Below are positions 27,160-36,721 of a DNA stretch of 64,000 bases, one piece after another. Made by a program: the position numbers and the translations under genes. Source of the DNA: Halpernia frigidisoli (GTDB lineage: Bacteria; Bacteroidota; Bacteroidia; Flavobacteriales; Weeksellaceae); the NCBI RefSeq assembly GCF_900113805.1, contig NZ_FOQT01000001.1, positions 62,001 to 126,000 on the forward strand. The letters are read 5' to 3'. The notes beneath the pieces are model-generated. The model worked only from the letters and a program-made list of their open reading frames with translations, ran no database searches and had not been told where the DNA came from. How positions within the stretch are numbered: the first letter of the stretch is position 1; every line of letters starts with the position of its first letter.

Positions 27160-27933
27160 ATGGTCTTATTATCCTTTGACATTGAAGAATTTGATATGCC
27201 TTTTGAATACAAAGGCGAAATTTCTTTTGAAAAACAAATAGAAATTTCAAGAAATGGCTTAATTTCAATTTTAGAACTTTTGAAAAAACACAATGCAAAA
27301 GCCACATTTTTTTCTACCGTTATATTTGCCAAAGAAAATCAGGATTTAGTTAAAAAATTACTTTCCGAAGGACATGAATTGGCTTCTCACACTTGGTTTC
27401 ACTCAAAATTTGAAGTTGAAGATTTAAAAAAATCAAGATTAGAATTAAGCCAATTATTTGAAACAGAAGTAAAAGGTTTGCGAATGCCAAGATTATCGCC
27501 AGTTGCTGTAAAAGATGTGGTAGAAGCAGGTTATTCTTATAATTCTTCCATAAATCCGACTTATTTGCCAGGAAGATATGATAACAGAAAAGTGTCTCGA
27601 ACTTATTTTAAAGAAAATAATTTATTGCAAATTCCAGCCACAGTTTCTACCTATTTTCGCATTCCTTTATTTTGGTTGAGTTTTCACAATTTTCCTTTAA
27701 GTATCTATAAAATTTTATCTAAAATAGCCTTGAAAAAAGACGGCTATCTAAATCTTTATTTTCATCCGTGGGAATTTTCAGATATAAAAAATCCTGAATT
27801 CAAATTACCAAATTTCACCACAAAAAACACTGGAAATCAAATGATAGAAAGGTTTGACAATTATTTATCTTTTCTAAATAATATTGGTGAAACATTTTCA
27901 ACACTTCAGGAATTTCAAAATAAAGTTAAATAA
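27160..27933 (+). CDS. polysaccharide deacetylase (NodB-type)
   Basis: 257 residues with the CE4 deacetylase start LLSFDIEEFDMP (catalytic Asp and metal Asp), ATFFSTVIFAKEN, and the metal-binding histidines in GHELASHTWFHSKFE. The later RMPRLSP and LNLYFHPWEF segments are the usual Arg-Pro-Pro-like and final histidine motifs. No signal peptide, so it acts in the cytoplasm or on lipid-linked intermediates. It starts two bases after the GT2 stop and overlaps the next gene (TAATG). Confidence 0.87.
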   Translation: MVLLSFDIEEFDMPFEYKGEISFEKQIEISRNGLISILELLKKHNAKATFFSTVIFAKENQDLVKKLLSEGHELASHTWFHSKFEVEDLKKSRLELSQLFETEVKGLRMPRLSPVAVKDVVEAGYSYNSSINPTYLPGRYDNRKVSRTYFKENNLLQIPATVSTYFRIPLFWLSFHNFPLSIYKILSKIALKKDGYLNLYFHPWEFSDIKNPEFKLPNFTTKNTGNQMIERFDNYLSFLNNIGETFSTLQEFQNKVK

Positions 27934-29036
27934 TGAAAATTGCTTTTGACGCCAAACGTTTTTTTCACAACAATTCAGGTCTGGGAAATTATTCCCGCGA
28001 TCACGTTCGTATTTTAGCGGAACATTTCCCTGAAAATCAATTTGTACTTTTAGAGCAAAAAAAATCAGAGCGCGGAAAAGCAATTTTAAATTTTAAAAAT
28101 GTTTTTTTTCATCAAATAAAATCTGGGAAATTTGCCCGTCAATTGAAATTCGGTAAAACTTCACAGGAAATCAATTCAGATATTTTTCATGGTTTATCTG
28201 GCGAATTACCTTTAAAATGGAACAAAAAACCAATCAAAAAAATTGTCACAATTCACGATTTAATTTTTGTTCGTTATCCTCAATTTTATTCTTTTTTCGA
28301 TCGTAAAATTCACTTTTGGAAGTTTAAAAATGCCTGCGATCAAGCCGATTTAATCATTGCAATTTCCGAGCAAACAAAACGCGATATTATTGAATTTTTG
28401 AAAATTCCCGCAGAAAAAATTAAAGTCGTTTACCAAGGTTGCCACCAGACTTTTAAAGAAAAAAAATCAGAAGAATTTTTAACAGAAACCAGATTAAAAT
28501 TTAATTTACCCGAAAAATTTATTTTAAACGTCGGGACGATCGAACCAAGAAAAAATCTATTAAACATTGTAAAAACAATTCTTGGAACAAAAGTGAATTT
28601 GGTAGTTATCGGCAAAAAGACGAAATATTTTAATAAAATTGAGCAGTTTATTTTAAAAAATAATCTTAAGAATCAGGTCTATTTTTTAGAAAATGTTTCG
28701 ATGGAAGAACTCTCTGCAATTTATCAATTAGCCGATATTTTTGTTTATCCAAGTTTATTTGAAGGTTTCGGAATTCCGGTTATAGAAGCCTTATTTTCCA
28801 AAACTCCCGTTATCACAAGTAATTCCAGTTCGCTTCCAGAAGCAGGCGGAAAAAATTCCCTTTATGTAAATCCGGAAAGTGTAGAAGATTTAAGATCAAA
28901 AATTTCATTTCTCTGGAATAATGAATCCGAGCGACAACGCCTTTCAGAAAATGGATTTGAATATGTTCAAAAATTCACAGACGAAAAAATTGCGGCAAAT
29001 TTAATGAAGGTTTACTTGGAAGTTTTAGAAAATTAG
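27933..29036 (+). CDS. GT4 family glycosyltransferase
   Basis: 367 residues, GT-B fold. N-terminal acceptor domain with NNSGLGNYSRD; C-terminal nucleotide-sugar domain with NVGTIEPRKNL, VFVYPSLFEGFGIPVIEAL (EGFGIP-E motif) and ITSNSSSLPEAGG. Last gene of the glycan group, translationally coupled to the deacetylase. Substrate unknown. Confidence 0.9.
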   Translation: MKIAFDAKRFFHNNSGLGNYSRDHVRILAEHFPENQFVLLEQKKSERGKAILNFKNVFFHQIKSGKFARQLKFGKTSQEINSDIFHGLSGELPLKWNKKPIKKIVTIHDLIFVRYPQFYSFFDRKIHFWKFKNACDQADLIIAISEQTKRDIIEFLKIPAEKIKVVYQGCHQTFKEKKSEEFLTETRLKFNLPEKFILNVGTIEPRKNLLNIVKTILGTKVNLVVIGKKTKYFNKIEQFILKNNLKNQVYFLENVSMEELSAIYQLADIFVYPSLFEGFGIPVIEALFSKTPVITSNSSSLPEAGGKNSLYVNPESVEDLRSKISFLWNNESERQRLSENGFEYVQKFTDEKIAANLMKVYLEVLEN

Positions 29037-29047
29037 TAAGAAATTAG

Positions 29048-29078
29048 TTGTCAGTTAAAAAATTATTTTTCATCTTTG
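29048..29078 (+). promoter_or_regulatory. probable his operon promoter
   Basis: TTG at 29048-29050 and CATCTTTG at 29071-29078 (20-base spacing) match the Bacteroidota pattern except for C in place of T at the first position of the -7 element. The start would lie about 10 bases before the leader ATG. Confidence 0.45.
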
Positions 29079-29093
29079 CCAAAGAATTTACAA

Positions 29094-29150
29094 ATGAAAG
29101 TAACAACAGTTTTAAACCATCATCATCATCTTACCAAAAAGGCGAGTTGA
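29094..29150 (+). CDS. hisL: his operon leader peptide
   Basis: 18-residue ORF, MKVTTVLNHHHHLTKKAS, with four consecutive CAT histidine codons, followed 33 bases later by a rho-independent terminator and then hisG. This is the arrangement of a ribosome-mediated transcription attenuator sensing charged tRNA-His. Confidence 0.88.
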   Translation: MKVTTVLNHHHHLTKKAS

Positions 29151-29183
29151 TTAGTTATGTTTTAAAAACAAAATAATAATATT

Positions 29184-29237
29184 AAACCGTCTGAACAAGA
29201 TGGTTTTTTTATTTAAAGATCAAAAATTTGTTCAGAC
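29184..29237 (+). promoter_or_regulatory. his attenuator: terminator hairpin plus competing pairings
   Basis: Terminator stem AAACCGTCT (29184-29192) with AGATGGTTT (29198-29206), then T residues to 29210. Two competitors exist. AAACCATC inside the leader's His codons (29114-29121) is perfectly complementary to GATGGTTT of the terminator's 3' arm, and GTCTGAACAA (29189-29198) is perfectly complementary to TTGTTCAGAC downstream (29228-29237). Which pairings matter needs RNA folding. Confidence 0.8.
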
Positions 29238-29252
29238 ACATTCTTAAAATAA

Positions 29253-30110
29253 ATGAACAAATTAAAAATTGCCATTCAAAAAAGCGGCAGACTCAGCGAA
29301 AAATCTTTAGAACTTTTAAGGGAATGCGGAATTAATTTCCCTGATTTTAAAAGTAAGCTAAAAAATTCTGCAACCAATTTCCCTTTAGAAATCCTTTTTC
29401 TTCGCGATGATGATATTCCAAAATATGTGGAACAAAACATCGTAGATATCGGCATTATCGGTGAAAATGAAGTATTAGAGCAGGATAAAAATATTAATGT
29501 CATTAAGAAATTAGGTTTTGCGAAATGCCGTTTATCTCTTGCCGTTACAAATGATTCATCCTGCGAAGATTTAAGTTATTTTAAGGGAAAAAAAATCGCC
29601 ACAAGTTATCCCAACATTTTAGCGAAATTTTTTGAAAAAGAAGGATTTGTTCCGGAGATCACTGAAATTTCTGGCAGTGTGGAAATCGCGCCAAGTATTG
29701 GTCTTGCAGACGCAATTGCAGATCTGGTAAGTTCCGGCGGAACACTTTTGCACAATGGTTTAAAGGAAGTTTTTGAAGTTTTAAAAAGTGAAGCCGTGAT
29801 GGTTTCTAATCCAAATTTGAAACCTGAAGTTTTAGAAATTTTAGAAAAATTATTATTTAGAATTCAGGCGGTTTTAAATTCGCGCGAGAATAAATACATT
29901 TTGCTAAACGCACCAACCAAATCATTGCCGGACATCATCAAGGCTTTACCGGGAATCAAATCACCAACAGTTTTGCCTTTGGCAGATCCGGAGTGGAGTA
30001 GTATTCATTCTGTTGTCCGCGAAAGTGATTTTTGGGAAGTAATCGATGAACTGAAAAAATATGGTGCAGAAGGAATTTTAGTAATTCCTATTGAAAAAAT
30101 GGTGCTTTAA
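29253..30110 (+). CDS. hisG: ATP phosphoribosyltransferase
   Basis: First step of histidine synthesis: ATP plus PRPP to phosphoribosyl-ATP. 285 residues, the long HisG form with a C-terminal ACT-like regulatory domain (about 215-285) for feedback by histidine, so no HisZ is needed. Visible motifs: LKIAIQKSGRLSEKSLELL, VDIGIIGENEVLE and the PRPP-binding GLADAIADLVSSGGTL. First gene of the operon after the attenuator. Confidence 0.95.
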   Translation: MNKLKIAIQKSGRLSEKSLELLRECGINFPDFKSKLKNSATNFPLEILFLRDDDIPKYVEQNIVDIGIIGENEVLEQDKNINVIKKLGFAKCRLSLAVTNDSSCEDLSYFKGKKIATSYPNILAKFFEKEGFVPEITEISGSVEIAPSIGLADAIADLVSSGGTLLHNGLKEVFEVLKSEAVMVSNPNLKPEVLEILEKLLFRIQAVLNSRENKYILLNAPTKSLPDIIKALPGIKSPTVLPLADPEWSSIHSVVRESDFWEVIDELKKYGAEGILVIPIEKMVL

Positions 30111-30117
30111 AATATTA

Positions 30118-31419
30118 ATGATGACACAAAATATATTTAAATTTCCGGCAAAAAGTGAATGGCAAAGTTTGTTAACAAGACCGACTTTGGAAAAGAAAAA
30201 TCTACGGGAATTGGTTCAGGATATTTTTTCAGAAGTAAAATTAAATGGTGATTCTGCTTTACAAGATTTTTCTGAAAAATTTGATGGAGTTAAAATTGAG
30301 CAATTTTCAGTTTCAAATGAAGAAATCGAGAATGCATCGGCTGAAGTTTCTGAAGATTTAAAAAATGCCATCAAACAGGCAAAAGATAATATTTTAAAAT
30401 TTCACAATTCTCAAAAAAACGAAATCAATAAAATTGAAACCCAACCCGGAATTTCCTGCTGGCGAGAAAGTCGCGCAATTGAAAACGTCGGTTTGTATAT
30501 TCCTGGCGGAACCGCGCCACTTTTTTCCACGATTTTAATGTTGGCAATTCCGGCTAAAATTGCTGGTTGTAAAAATATTATTTTGTGCACGCCACCACAA
30601 AAAGACGGAAAAATTAATCCAGTGATTTTGTTTACGGCACAACTTTGCGGAGTCGAAAAAATATATAAAGTTGGTGGTGCGCAAGCAATCGCTGCTTTAA
30701 CTTTTGGAACTGAAACTGTTCCTAAAGTAGATAAAATTTTTGGTCCGGGAAATCAATATGTAACCGCTGCCAAAGAATTGGCCGTTGACAATGGAGTTGC
30801 GATCGATATGCCTGCAGGTCCAAGTGAAGTTTTGGTCATCGCAGATTCTTCTGCAAATCCGGAATTTTGTGCGGCAGATCTATTGTCTCAGGCGGAACAT
30901 GGAATTGATTCTCAAGTTATTTTTATTGCGACAGATGAGACTATTTTTGAAAAAACTTTAGAAGAAATAAATTTACAGGTTGAAGAATTACCAAGAAATG
31001 AAATTGCTAAAAAAGCCTTAGAAAACAGTCGGTTTATTTTGTTAGATTCTGTTGAAAATGCTTTGGAGTTTAGTAATCTTTATGCGCCTGAACACTTAAT
31101 TTTATCAATAGAAAATCCGGAAAATTACATCGATTTGATCGTTAATGCAGGTTCTGTTTTTCTTGGAAATTACAGTCCGGAAGCAGCCGGTGATTATGCA
31201 ACCGGAACTAATCACACTTTGCCAACAAACGGTTTTGCGAGAAATTACAGCGGCGTTTCCCTCGATAGTTTTGTGAAAAAAATCACGTTTCAAAATTTAA
31301 CAGAAATTGGTTTAAAAAATATTGGAAAATCTGTAGAATTAATGGCCGAGGCGGAAGGTTTATTTGCCCACAAAAATGCAGTTTCACTTCGATTAAAATC
31401 ATTAGAAAATGGAATTTAA
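30118..31419 (+). CDS. hisD: histidinol dehydrogenase
   Basis: Last two steps: NAD-dependent oxidation of histidinol to histidine. About 433 residues from tandem ATGs at 30118/30121 (MMTQNIFKF; the upstream TTG at 30091 lies inside hisG). Signature segments YIPGGTAPLFSTILMLAIPAK, KVGGAQAIAALTFGTE, DKIFGPGNQYVTAAK, MPAGPSEVLVIAD, SQAEHGIDSQ (zinc and catalytic residues) and PEHLIL are all intact. Overlaps hisC by 11 bases. Confidence 0.95.
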   Translation: MMTQNIFKFPAKSEWQSLLTRPTLEKKNLRELVQDIFSEVKLNGDSALQDFSEKFDGVKIEQFSVSNEEIENASAEVSEDLKNAIKQAKDNILKFHNSQKNEINKIETQPGISCWRESRAIENVGLYIPGGTAPLFSTILMLAIPAKIAGCKNIILCTPPQKDGKINPVILFTAQLCGVEKIYKVGGAQAIAALTFGTETVPKVDKIFGPGNQYVTAAKELAVDNGVAIDMPAGPSEVLVIADSSANPEFCAADLLSQAEHGIDSQVIFIATDETIFEKTLEEINLQVEELPRNEIAKKALENSRFILLDSVENALEFSNLYAPEHLILSIENPENYIDLIVNAGSVFLGNYSPEAAGDYATGTNHTLPTNGFARNYSGVSLDSFVKKITFQNLTEIGLKNIGKSVELMAEAEGLFAHKNAVSLRLKSLENGI

Positions 31420-32437
31420 ATTAGAAAATTTTGTTCGTCCAAATATTTTGGATCTGAAACCTTATAACAGCTTACGCGAAAGTTTTACCGATGAAGATTT
31501 AATTTTACTTGAAGCCAACGAAAATCCTTTTGGAAAATTTAACCGTTATCCGGATTCTAAAAGTGTGAAATTAAGACAAAAATTTTCAGAAATTAATGAC
31601 GTAAAACCAGAACAGATTTTTATCGGAAATGGAAGCGATGAATTGATTGATTTAATTATTAGAGCATTTGGAATTCCCGGTAAAGATTCAATAATGGTGA
31701 TGAATCCGAGTTTTGTGATGTATGAATTTTATGGGAAAGTAAATGATTTAAAAGTTGAAAAATTGAATTTAAATCAGGATTTTCAAATTGATAAGGAAGA
31801 TTTTGATTCACAAATTAAAACTTCAAAATCGAAACTTTTATTCCTCTGTTCACCGAATAATCCGACAGGAAATTCTATTGCAAATTTAGAATACTTTATT
31901 TCAAATTTCAATGGAATCGTCGTTGTTGATGAAGCGTACATTGAGTTTTCAAAAGAGATTTCAGCGGTATGTTTATTAGATAAATATCCAAATCTGATTG
32001 TTTTAAAAACCTTGTCAAAAGCCTTTGGTATGGCGGGTTTAAGAATTGGAATTGGGTTTGCGTCCAAAGAAATTTCAGATTTAATTACGACGATGAAACC
32101 TCCTTATAACGTAAGTTCAGAAAATCAGAATTTAGCATTAGAAAATCTTTCTAACGATGAAAATTTTGAGGAAAATCTTAATTTAATTTTAAGCGAAAGA
32201 GATCAATTAAAGGAGGAATTAGTAGATTTAAAAATTGTGAGCAAAATTTATAATTCAGACTGTAATTTTTTGTTGATCGAATTTGAAAATGTAGAATTGG
32301 TCTATAAAAAGCTGTTGGAAAATAAAATTTTTACCAGTTTGCGCCATCCAGCTATTGAGAAATGTTTAAGAATTAATGTAGGAAATCCATCGGAAAATGA
32401 CAGTTTAGTATCAGTTTTAAATCAATTAAGTAAATGA
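31409..32437 (+). CDS. hisC: histidinol-phosphate aminotransferase
   Basis: Class I/II PLP aminotransferase, 342 residues, converting imidazole acetol phosphate to histidinol phosphate. ANENPFG near the N-terminus, [35 protein letters not shown] and the PLP lysine in [15 protein letters not shown] are present. Overlaps hisD (11 bases) and hisB (4 bases). Confidence 0.95.
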   Translation: MEFKLENFVRPNILDLKPYNSLRESFTDEDLILLEANENPFGKFNRYPDSKSVKLRQKFSEINDVKPEQIFIGNGSDELIDLIIRAFGIPGKDSIMVMNPSFVMYEFYGKVNDLKVEKLNLNQDFQIDKEDFDSQIKTSKSKLLFLCSPNNPTGNSIANLEYFISNFNGIVVVDEAYIEFSKEISAVCLLDKYPNLIVLKTLSKAFGMAGLRIGIGFASKEISDLITTMKPPYNVSSENQNLALENLSNDENFEENLNLILSERDQLKEELVDLKIVSKIYNSDCNFLLIEFENVELVYKKLLENKIFTSLRHPAIEKCLRINVGNPSENDSLVSVLNQLSK

Positions 32438-33528
32438 AAAAAGTATTATTTATAGACCGCGACGGCACAATAATTTTAGAACCGCCAACAGATTTTCAGG
32501 TAGATTCTCTTGAAAAATTAGAATTTTATCCTAAAGTTTTACAAAATTTAGCAAAAATTGTCAATGAACTGGATTATGAATTGGTGATGGTAACCAATCA
32601 GGATGGTTTGGGAACGGAAAGTTTTCCACAAAAAGATTTTGATTTGCCACACCAAAAAATGCTTGACACTTTAAAAAATGAAGGAATTTTGTTCTCAGAA
32701 CAATTAATTGATGATAGTTTTGAAAAAGACAATTCTCCGAACAGAAAACCACGTTTGGGAATGTTGCAAAAATACATTCACGGTAATTATGATTTAGCAA
32801 ATTCTTACGTGATTGGCGATAGAAAAACGGATGTCGAATTAGCAAAAAATTTGGGTTCAAAATCAATTTTTATTGGTGTAGAAAATTTTGCAGAAGCGAC
32901 ATTAACTACGAATTCCTGGAACCAGATTTACCAATATTTAAAAGAAATTCCACGCAGATCTAAAGTCATTAGAAACACCAATGAAACTAAAATTGAGATT
33001 GAGTTAAATCTTGATGGTTCAGGAAAATCCAATATTAATACAGGTTTAGCGTTTTTTGACCACATGCTCGAACAAATTTCAAAACATGGAAATTTTGATT
33101 TAAATGTAAAAGTTGACGGCGATTTGCAGGTTGATGAACACCACACAATTGAAGATACCGCGATAGTTTTAGGCGAATGTTTTTTACTGGCTTTAGGAAC
33201 TAAAAAAGGTATTGAAAGATATGCGTTTTTGTTGCCGATGGATGATTGTTTGGCACAAATTGCACTCGACTTTGGTGGTAGAAACTGGCTGGTTTGGGAC
33301 GTTGAATTTAAACGGGAAAAAATTGGTGAGATGCCGACAGAAATGTTTTATCACTTTTTTAAATCATTTTCTGATGCGTCAAAATCGAATATTAATATCA
33401 AATGTGAAGGCGAAAACGAACACCATAAGATTGAATCAATTTTCAAGGCTTTTGCTAAAGTTTTAAAAGCAGCAGTGAAAAAAGATGAAAATAATTTTTC
33501 AATTCCAAGTACTAAAGGTTCTTTATGA
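32434..33528 (+). CDS. hisB: bifunctional histidinol-phosphatase / imidazoleglycerol-phosphate dehydratase
   Basis: 364-residue fusion. N-terminal HAD phosphatase (about 1-165) with [14 protein letters not shown] and the zinc-loop region, final [15 protein letters not shown]-terminal IGPD (about 170-364) with [26 protein letters not shown] and [17 protein letters not shown]. The fused form is usual in enterics and Bacteroidota. ATGA overlaps at both ends show translational coupling. Confidence 0.95.
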   Translation: MKKVLFIDRDGTIILEPPTDFQVDSLEKLEFYPKVLQNLAKIVNELDYELVMVTNQDGLGTESFPQKDFDLPHQKMLDTLKNEGILFSEQLIDDSFEKDNSPNRKPRLGMLQKYIHGNYDLANSYVIGDRKTDVELAKNLGSKSIFIGVENFAEATLTTNSWNQIYQYLKEIPRRSKVIRNTNETKIEIELNLDGSGKSNINTGLAFFDHMLEQISKHGNFDLNVKVDGDLQVDEHHTIEDTAIVLGECFLLALGTKKGIERYAFLLPMDDCLAQIALDFGGRNWLVWDVEFKREKIGEMPTEMFYHFFKSFSDASKSNINIKCEGENEHHKIESIFKAFAKVLKAAVKKDENNFSIPSTKGSL

Positions 33529-34106
33529 TCGCAATAATTGATTACGGCGCTGGAAATATAAAATCTGTGCAAAACGCCGTAGAAAAGTTGGGTTTTGAAA
33601 CCATCTTAACCTCAGATTTTGATGAAATTAGAAATGCTGAAAAAGTTATTTTTCCCGGTGTTGGAGAGGCTTCCACGGCTATGAAGTTTTTAAAGGAGAA
33701 AAAATTGGAGCAGTTAATTCCGACTTTAAAACAACCATTTTTAGGAATTTGCCTAGGTCAGCAATTACTTTGTCAATTTTCTGAAGAAGGCGAAACTGAG
33801 TGTTTGGGGATTTTTGATGTAAACGTTAAAAAATTTCCTACAACTCAAATTGTTCCGCACATGGGTTGGAATAATTTAGAAAAAACTGACAGCAAAATAT
33901 TAAAAAACGTTTTAAACGAAGACAATTTTTACTTTGTTCACAGTTATTATTGTGAAATTGGAAAAGAAACAAGTTCAGTTTGTGATTATATTTTACCGTT
34001 CAGCGCGACATTAGAGAAAAATAATTTTTATGGAACTCAGTTTCATCCGGAAAAATCTGGTGATGTTGGGTCTAAAATTCTTGAAAACTTTTTAAATTTA
34101 AATTAA
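33525..34106 (+). CDS. hisH: imidazole glycerol phosphate synthase, glutamine amidotransferase subunit
   Basis: Class I amidotransferase of 193 residues supplying ammonia to His[11 protein letters not shown] at the start, nucleophile Cys in GICLGQQLL, and the His-Glu pair in QFHPEKSG. The oxyanion PGVGEA loop is visible. Overlaps hisB by four bases; hisA begins at the next base. Confidence 0.95.
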   Translation: MIAIIDYGAGNIKSVQNAVEKLGFETILTSDFDEIRNAEKVIFPGVGEASTAMKFLKEKKLEQLIPTLKQPFLGICLGQQLLCQFSEEGETECLGIFDVNVKKFPTTQIVPHMGWNNLEKTDSKILKNVLNEDNFYFVHSYYCEIGKETSSVCDYILPFSATLEKNNFYGTQFHPEKSGDVGSKILENFLNLN

Positions 34107-34820
34107 ATGCGAATAATTCCTGCAATCGACATTATCGACGGAAAATGCGTTCGTCTTTCAAAAGGCGATTACGATACAAAGAAAATTTACAATGAAAATC
34201 CGGTCGAAGTCGCCAAAGAGTTTGAAGCAAACGGAATCAAATATCTTCACTTAGTTGATTTGGATGGCGCCAAATCTGGCAAAATTATTAATGCAGCAGT
34301 TCTTGAAAATATTGCTAAAAACACTAATCTAATTATTGATTTTGGTGGCGGCATAAAATCGGACGAAGCCATTGAAACTGCTTTTAATGCAGGTGCAAAT
34401 CAAATTACGATTGGAAGTGTTGCCGTTGCAGACCAAGAAAAATGTATTAGTTGGATTGCAAAATACGGTGCAGAAAAAATTATTTTGGGTGCTGATTGTT
34501 TGGACAGAAAAATTAAAACTTCAGGTTGGCTAGAAAGTTCAGATTTAGATGTAATTGATTTTATAAAGAACTATAAAAATTTGGGTTTAAATGATGTAAT
34601 TTGTACCGATATATCGAAAGACGGAATGCTTGAAGGTGCTTCGAATGAGTTATATAAAGAGATTTTGAGTCATGTTGAAATTAATTTAATTGCAAGTGGC
34701 GGTGTTTCTAATATTGAAGATTTAGAACAATTAAAAATAATTGGTTGTAGTGGTGCAATTGTTGGAAAGGCTTTCTATGAGGGAAAAATCACTTTTAAAG
34801 ATCTTCAAAAATTCCTTTAA
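34107..34820 (+). CDS. hisA: ProFAR isomerase (phosphoribosylformimino-AICAR-P isomerase)
   Basis: 237-residue TIM barrel. Start [18 protein letters not shown] contains the catalytic Asp; the two phosphate-binding loops [10 protein letters not shown] and [11 protein letters not shown] and the second catalytic Asp in [10 protein letters not shown] are in place. Abuts hisH, two bases before hisF. Confidence 0.95.
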   Translation: MRIIPAIDIIDGKCVRLSKGDYDTKKIYNENPVEVAKEFEANGIKYLHLVDLDGAKSGKIINAAVLENIAKNTNLIIDFGGGIKSDEAIETAFNAGANQITIGSVAVADQEKCISWIAKYGAEKIILGADCLDRKIKTSGWLESSDLDVIDFIKNYKNLGLNDVICTDISKDGMLEGASNELYKEILSHVEINLIASGGVSNIEDLEQLKIIGCSGAIVGKAFYEGKITFKDLQKFL

Positions 34821-34822
34821 AT

Positions 34823-35575
34823 ATGTTAAAAAAAAGAATAATTCCATGTTTGGATATTAAAGATGGAAGAACCGTGAAAGGAATTAATTTTGTTGGACTT
34901 CGTGATGCGGGAAATCCAGTGGAATTGGCAAAAAAATATTCTGAACAAGGTGCAGATGAATTGGTTTTTTTAGATATTTCTGCAACAGATGAAAAACGAA
35001 AAACTTTAATTCATTTAGTCGAAGAATTGAGTATAGAAATCAATATTCCGTTTACAGTTGGTGGTGGAATTTCAACATTAAATGATGTCGATCTTTTGCT
35101 AAAAGCAGGTGCAGACAAGGTTTCCCTAAATTCTTCAGTGGTTAAAAATCCAAATTTAATTAAAGAAATTTCTCAGAGATTTGGAAATCAATGTGTAGTA
35201 GTCGCGGTCGATTCTAAACAAATTGAAGATCAGGATTTTGTTTTCGTCAATGGTGGAAAAATTAAAACTGAACTTCATACTTTAGACTGGGTCAAACGAG
35301 CGGAAGAACTTGGCGCAGGTGAAATTCTTTTGACTTCAATGGATTTTGATGGCACGAAGCAAGGTTTTGATGTTAGACTTTTAAAACAAGTTTCGGAAAT
35401 TTGTAATCTACCTTTAATTGCTTCCGGCGGTGCAGGAAAAATTGAAGATTTCACGGAAGTTTTTACCCAAACAAATGCAACAGGTGCTTTGGCTGCAAGT
35501 ATTTTTCATTTTGGAGAAATTGAAATTCCTGACTTAAAATTAAATTTAAAAAATAATAGAATAGCAATAAGATGA
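34823..35575 (+). CDS. hisF: imidazole glycerol phosphate synthase, cyclase subunit
   Basis: 250-residue TIM barrel partner of His[17 protein letters not shown] (catalytic Asp), [26 protein letters not shown] (second catalytic Asp) and [11 protein letters not shown] are intact. Four-base overlap with hisIE. Confidence 0.95.
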   Translation: MLKKRIIPCLDIKDGRTVKGINFVGLRDAGNPVELAKKYSEQGADELVFLDISATDEKRKTLIHLVEELSIEINIPFTVGGGISTLNDVDLLLKAGADKVSLNSSVVKNPNLIKEISQRFGNQCVVVAVDSKQIEDQDFVFVNGGKIKTELHTLDWVKRAEELGAGEILLTSMDFDGTKQGFDVRLLKQVSEICNLPLIASGGAGKIEDFTEVFTQTNATGALAASIFHFGEIEIPDLKLNLKNNRIAIR

Positions 35576-36162
35576 ACATAGATTTTGAAAAAGGAGATGG
35601 TTTAGTTCCTGTGATTGTGCAGGATTCTGCGAGTTTACAGGTTTTGATGTTAGGTTACATGAATAATGAAGCCTACGAAAAAACGCTTGATGATGGCAGA
35701 GTTCATTTTTTTAGCAGAAGTAAAAATAGATTATGGCTAAAAGGCGAAACTTCAAATAATTTTCTTTATGTAAAAGAAATTAAAAAAGATTGTGATTCTG
35801 ATGCGCTGCTGATTTTAGCCAAACCAACCGATGTTGTTTGTCACACGGGAAGTTTTTCTTGTTTTGGAGAAAAAAATACCAAAGGTTTTGTTTATGAGTT
35901 AGAACAGAAAATTTCACAAAGAATCGACGACAAAACTGAAAACTCTTATACTTACGATTTATTTAAAAGAGGTATCAACAAAGTCGCCCAGAAAGTAGGA
36001 GAGGAAGCCGTAGAACTTGTTATAGAAGCAAAAGACAATAACGATGATTTATTTTTAAACGAAGCCGCAGATTTGATGTACCATTATTTAATATTGCTGA
36101 AAGCAAAGAATTTTAAACTGGAAGATGTTGAGAAAGTATTGCTAGAACGCAATAAAAAATAG
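35572..36162 (+). CDS. hisI: bifunctional phosphoribosyl-AMP cyclohydrolase / phosphoribosyl-ATP pyrophosphatase
   Basis: 196-residue HisIE fusion. Cyclohydrolase half: [24 protein letters not shown] and CHTGSFSCF (zinc cysteines). Pyrophosphohydrolase half: [13 protein letters not shown] and [17 protein letters not shown]. Last gene of the operon; a separate promoter-like element follows it. With it the operon holds all the histidine steps. Confidence 0.95.
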   Translation: MNIDFEKGDGLVPVIVQDSASLQVLMLGYMNNEAYEKTLDDGRVHFFSRSKNRLWLKGETSNNFLYVKEIKKDCDSDALLILAKPTDVVCHTGSFSCFGEKNTKGFVYELEQKISQRIDDKTENSYTYDLFKRGINKVAQKVGEEAVELVIEAKDNNDDLFLNEAADLMYHYLILLKAKNFKLEDVEKVLLERNKK

Positions 36163-36181
36163 AGAAAATTAAAAATTTTTG

Positions 36182-36189
36182 TAGATTTG
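36182..36189 (+). promoter_or_regulatory. -7 promoter element before the small secreted protein gene
   Basis: TAGATTTG fits TAnnTTTG, 18 bases before the ATG at 36207. No clear -33 TTG. Confidence 0.4.
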
Positions 36190-36206
36190 AAAATAAATGA
36201 TCTTTT

Positions 36207-36644
36207 ATGAAAAAACTATATACATGTTTAATATTTTTTAATTCTGTTTTTATTCTTGCTCAAAATTTAGAGGCTCAAAAAGCCGCAATCAATGCTGCAT
36301 CTATAGCTGGTAACAATGAATTAGCTTCGGAAATCACGCTTAATACACTCCAAAGAAAAGCCAATGAAAATAAAAGTGCGAATATGAGAATTTTAGATGA
36401 TGGTTTTGAACTTAATTTTTCTCAAAAGGCTCGCTTAGATAATAATTTAAAAGCAAAACTTGAAGAGCAAAAAAACTTAAACGAGAAAGTTAAAAGTAGT
36501 ATCTCTAGTTCTGAAAAAGAACAGTTAGAATCGAAACTTAAAAAAAACAATTTAAAAATTTCTGAATTATCTTCTAAACTTGAAAAAAATAGTTCGGAAC
36601 TACTTGATTTGCAGAAAGAATATAATAGACTTAACTTAAAATAA
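36207..36644 (+). CDS. secreted coiled-coil protein, unknown
   Basis: 145 residues. A Sec signal peptide (hydrophobic to about residue 18, LIFFNSVFILAQ, likely cut after Ala-Gln) is followed by a wholly helical, charged region with leucines in heptad spacing from about 75 to the end (LEEQKNLNEKVKSSI, LESKLKKNNLKISELSSKLEK), so a periplasmic coiled coil is likely. No known family recognised. It stands alone between hisIE and a bidirectional terminator. Confidence 0.65.
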   Translation: MKKLYTCLIFFNSVFILAQNLEAQKAAINAASIAGNNELASEITLNTLQRKANENKSANMRILDDGFELNFSQKARLDNNLKAKLEEQKNLNEKVKSSISSSEKEQLESKLKKNNLKISELSSKLEKNSSELLDLQKEYNRLNLK

Positions 36645-36672
36645 AATAGTATTCAGCAAATAATGAATATTA

Positions 36673-36702
36673 AAAATCCCCGAGAAAACTCCGGGATTTT
36701 TT
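36673..36702. terminator. terminator between convergent genes
   Basis: AATCCCCGAG and CTCCGGGATT form a stem with one mismatch and a four-A loop; A-rich on one side, T-rich on the other, so it can serve both the upstream plus-strand gene and the minus-strand peptidase gene. Confidence 0.75.
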
Positions 36703-36721
36703 GTTGTTTACAAGTCAAAAA

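Noticed and set aside
29118-29129. CAT repeat as a simple microsatellite
   Set aside because: Explained by the leader peptide's four His codons in frame before a terminator and hisG.
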